64,000 bases of DNA from assembly GCF_038958875.1 (NCBI RefSeq), contig NZ_CP152407.1, positions 4,404,501 to 4,468,500 on the forward strand, read 5' to 3'. The notes under the pieces were generated by a model, which ran no database searches, was not told the origin of the DNA, and was given only the letters and a program-made list of their open reading frames with translations. Positions 62,219-64,000 of this stretch are shown here, in pieces (the stretch's first letter is position 1; each line of letters starts with the position of its first letter). The position numbers were made by a program, and so were the translations under genes. This DNA is from Acidovorax sp. FHTAMBA. Lineage in GTDB: Bacteria > Pseudomonadota > Gammaproteobacteria > Burkholderiales > Burkholderiaceae_C.

Positions 62219-63799
62219 ATGTCAGCCACCTCAACCTCCTTGTGGAGCCCCTTGCGCCAGCCCGCTTTCCGGGGCTTGTGGATTTGCGGAGGGGTTTTTT
62301 TTGTTGGCAGCGGCATGCAGACCATGGCAGCCGCCTGGCTCATGGTGGAGCTGACCGGCTCGTCGTTTCTGGCAGCGCTGGTGCAGACGGCCGTGTTCAT
62401 GCCGATGTTCCTGCTGGCACTGCCGGCCGGCGTGCTGGCGGACACCACTGACCGGCGCCGCCTGATCTCGGGCGCGCTGATGGCGCAGGTGGCTGCCTGT
62501 ACGTTGCTCACCCTGCTGGTGCTGGGGGGCTGGGGCGGGCCTGCGTCGGTGCTGTTTCTGGTGTTCGTCTGTGGCTGCTGCACGGCGGTGCTCACGCCGG
62601 CCTGGAATTCTTCGGTGATCGACCCCGTGCCGCGCGACGAATGGCCACAGGCCATCACCGCCGTCAGCATTGCCTACAACGCAGCGCGCGCCATCGGGCC
62701 GACGCTGGCGGGGCTGGTGTTTGCCCAGCTCGGCGCGGGCTGGGTGTTTGCCGTCACGGTGTCCACCACCCTGGTGATGTGGGAGTCCATCCGCCGCTGG
62801 CCCCCCAAAGCCCACCCGCCGTCCAAGCTGCCCGCCGAACGCCTGTGGGGCGGCACGCTGAGCGGTCTGCGTTTTGCATGGCACTCGCGCATCATCCTGG
62901 CGCAGCTGGTGCGCGTGATGGCATTCAGCGCGGCGGGCTCGGCGCTGTGGGCCCTGCTGCCGGTGATTGCGCAGCGCCTGGGCACCGGGGCGCCGGGCTT
63001 CGGGCTGCTGATGGGTTGCCTGGGAACAGGCGCGGTGGGCGTGGGCCTGGTGCTGGGGCGGCTGCGCGCGCGCTTTGGCATGGAGGTCATCGTGGGCGCT
63101 GGCGGCGGCGTGTTTGCCGTGGCCATGCTGGTGGCGGCCTTCACCCAGGTGGCGTGGGTCGTGTACCTGTCCATGCTGTTTGCGGGCGCGGCCTGGATGT
63201 CGGCCATGTCCACCTTCAACACCGCCACGCAGGCCAGCGCACCGCAGTGGGTGCGGTCACGCGCCGTGGCCATGCACATGGTGGCGGCGTTGGGTGCGTT
63301 TGCCATGGGTTCGGCGTTTTGGGGCGCGGCCTCCGACATCGTGGGGCTGGCGCCCACCCTGTACGTGGCAGCCGCGCTGATGGGCCTGGGCCTGCTGCTG
63401 GCGCGCCCCATGCCGCTGCGCATGGGCGGTCTGCACGAGGTCACGCAGGCCACGCCCTGGGATGAACTCTTCATCGAGGCCGAGCCCCTGCCCGAGGCGG
63501 GCCCCGTGGCGGTGGAAGTGGGCTACCGCATCGCGCCCGGCACCGATGCCGCATTCCTTGACACCATCAGCCGCATGAAGGCGCCGCGCCGCCGCGACGG
63601 CGCCACCTTCTGGCGGGTGTACAAGGACCTGGGCGAGCCTTCGCGCTACGTGGAGCGCTTCATCGTCGAATCCTGGGCCGACTACCTGCACCAGCGCGCC
63701 CGCGCCACGATGGCCGACCAGGCGCTGGAGACCGAGGTGCGCACATTTTTAGCGCCGGGCGAGGCGGCAAAAATGTCCCACTACATCGCGGAACGGTGA
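62219..63799 (+). CDS. MFS transporter of the MFS_3 (EntS-like) family
   Basis: A 526-residue major-facilitator protein: twelve transmembrane segments in residues 12-410 (SLWSPLRQPAFRGLWICGGV; YNAARAIGPTLAGLVFAQLG) and a C-terminal soluble domain of about 110 residues (VAVEVGYRIAPGTDAAFLDT, ATFWRVYKDLGEPSRYVERF) that is typical of the MFS_3 subgroup. Members export siderophores or other small molecules. The ATG at 62219 gives the normal N-terminus. Substrate unknown. Confidence 0.87.
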   Translation: MSATSTSLWSPLRQPAFRGLWICGGVFFVGSGMQTMAAAWLMVELTGSSFLAALVQTAVFMPMFLLALPAGVLADTTDRRRLISGALMAQVAACTLLTLLVLGGWGGPASVLFLVFVCGCCTAVLTPAWNSSVIDPVPRDEWPQAITAVSIAYNAARAIGPTLAGLVFAQLGAGWVFAVTVSTTLVMWESIRRWPPKAHPPSKLPAERLWGGTLSGLRFAWHSRIILAQLVRVMAFSAAGSALWALLPVIAQRLGTGAPGFGLLMGCLGTGAVGVGLVLGRLRARFGMEVIVGAGGGVFAVAMLVAAFTQVAWVVYLSMLFAGAAWMSAMSTFNTATQASAPQWVRSRAVAMHMVAALGAFAMGSAFWGAASDIVGLAPTLYVAAALMGLGLLLARPMPLRMGGLHEVTQATPWDELFIEAEPLPEAGPVAVEVGYRIAPGTDAAFLDTISRMKAPRRRDGATFWRVYKDLGEPSRYVERFIVESWADYLHQRARATMADQALETEVRTFLAPGEAAKMSHYIAER

Positions 63800-63802
63800 A
63801 GC

Positions 63803-63890
63803 CCCCCTGAGCGGCTGCGCCGCTCCCCCCGCCGGGGGACGCACCCGGCGGCCCGGCACAGCCGGTTCCGCGGGTGCACAGGCCTGGAAC
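63803..63890. repeat. GC-rich dispersed repeat, family B, copy 6
   Basis: Plus orientation. CCCCCCTGAGCGGCTGCGCC, CGCTCCCCCCGCCGGGGGAC, CCGGTTCCGCGG. The small stem GAGCGGC-tgc-GCCGCTC lies at 63809-63825 and may terminate the MFS gene. Confidence 0.65.
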
Positions 63891-63953
63891 GCGCCTGTAT
63901 CGGCCGCAGCGCACTGTGCCGGGCCTTGCCATCCAGCCTGCGACAATCGCGGG

Positions 63954-64000
63954 ATGACTTTCGCGCCCCTCACCAACGACACCTTCCTGCGCGCCTGCCG
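63954..64000 (+). CDS. hemE: Uroporphyrinogen decarboxylase HemE, first codons only
   Basis: Fifteen codons are visible: MTFAPLTNDTFLRAC. This is the highly conserved N-terminus of HemE (S/T-FAPLxNDTFLRA), which makes coproporphyrinogen III in haem synthesis. The rest of the gene lies past the window edge. Confidence 0.65.
   Translation, partial: MTFAPLTNDTFLRAC

Overview
This is a 64 kb stretch of a high-GC betaproteobacterial chromosome, almost certainly from the family Comamonadaceae and probably close to Acidovorax. The indications are a beta-type phenylacetate (paa) cluster with PaaN and a TetR-type PaaR, an Omp32-type porin, several Bug/TctC-type binding proteins, an exosortase H pair, and many copies of a short palindromic intergenic repeat (core AGCGCTT..AAGCGCT) that I associate with this family. 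There are no tRNA or rRNA genes, CRISPR arrays, transposase genes or phage genes. The window is dominated by catabolic, transport and regulatory genes.

Layout. (1) 0-2.3 kb: the 3' end of flgL and an HDOD-domain protein. (2) 2.3-11.2 kb: a MocR-type regulator divergent from a LysE-type exporter and an EamA permease; then an aminotransferase, a GST, two tandem PhzF paralogues, a VOC protein and a threonine-dehydratase-like enzyme. (3) 11.4-17.2 kb: an operon of cyclase-family hydrolase, ABC binding protein, PRISE-type SDR, muconate-cycloisomerase-like enzyme and Bug binding protein. (4) 17.2-26.3 kb, minus strand: an operon headed by an IclR regulator with a Cys-less thiolase homologue, DUF35 protein, Bug binding protein, ADP-forming acyl-CoA ligase, acyl-CoA dehydrogenase, SDR and APH-type kinase. 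It resembles a 4-hydroxy-acid (levulinate-type) CoA pathway. (5) 26.5-39.8 kb: mostly single housekeeping-type genes (histidine phosphatase, creatininase family, AlaX-type editing protein, DUF748 giant, DsbD with a redoxin, porin, CoA-binding protein, MetY). (6) 39.8-49.5 kb: an IclR regulator, a three-gene aromatic hydroxylase operon on the plus strand, and a converging branched-chain-type ABC transporter on the minus strand. The promoters of these two converging units are near-identical mirror images. (7) 49.5-58.7 kb: the paa operon (paaG-I-K-A-B-C-D-E-R) and divergent paaN, with a clear TetR-type operator between them. (8) 58.8-64 kb: TerC and a divergent NhaR-type regulator, exosortase H with its associated membrane protein, an MFS transporter, and the first codons of hemE.

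Themes. Aromatic and carboxylic acids appear to be imported (Liv-type and Bug-type binding proteins), activated to CoA esters and degraded, each unit with its own local regulator (MocR, two IclR, PaaR, NhaR). The most unusual observations are the mirrored promoter pair at about 40.7 and 49.4 kb; an MBL-fold protein that has lost the residues of its second metal site; a thiolase homologue lacking its catalytic cysteines beside a DUF35 partner; the kinase-SDR-dehydrogenase-ligase set; and copies of the dispersed repeat that lie in frame inside two genes, where one forms most of the DsbD signal peptide.
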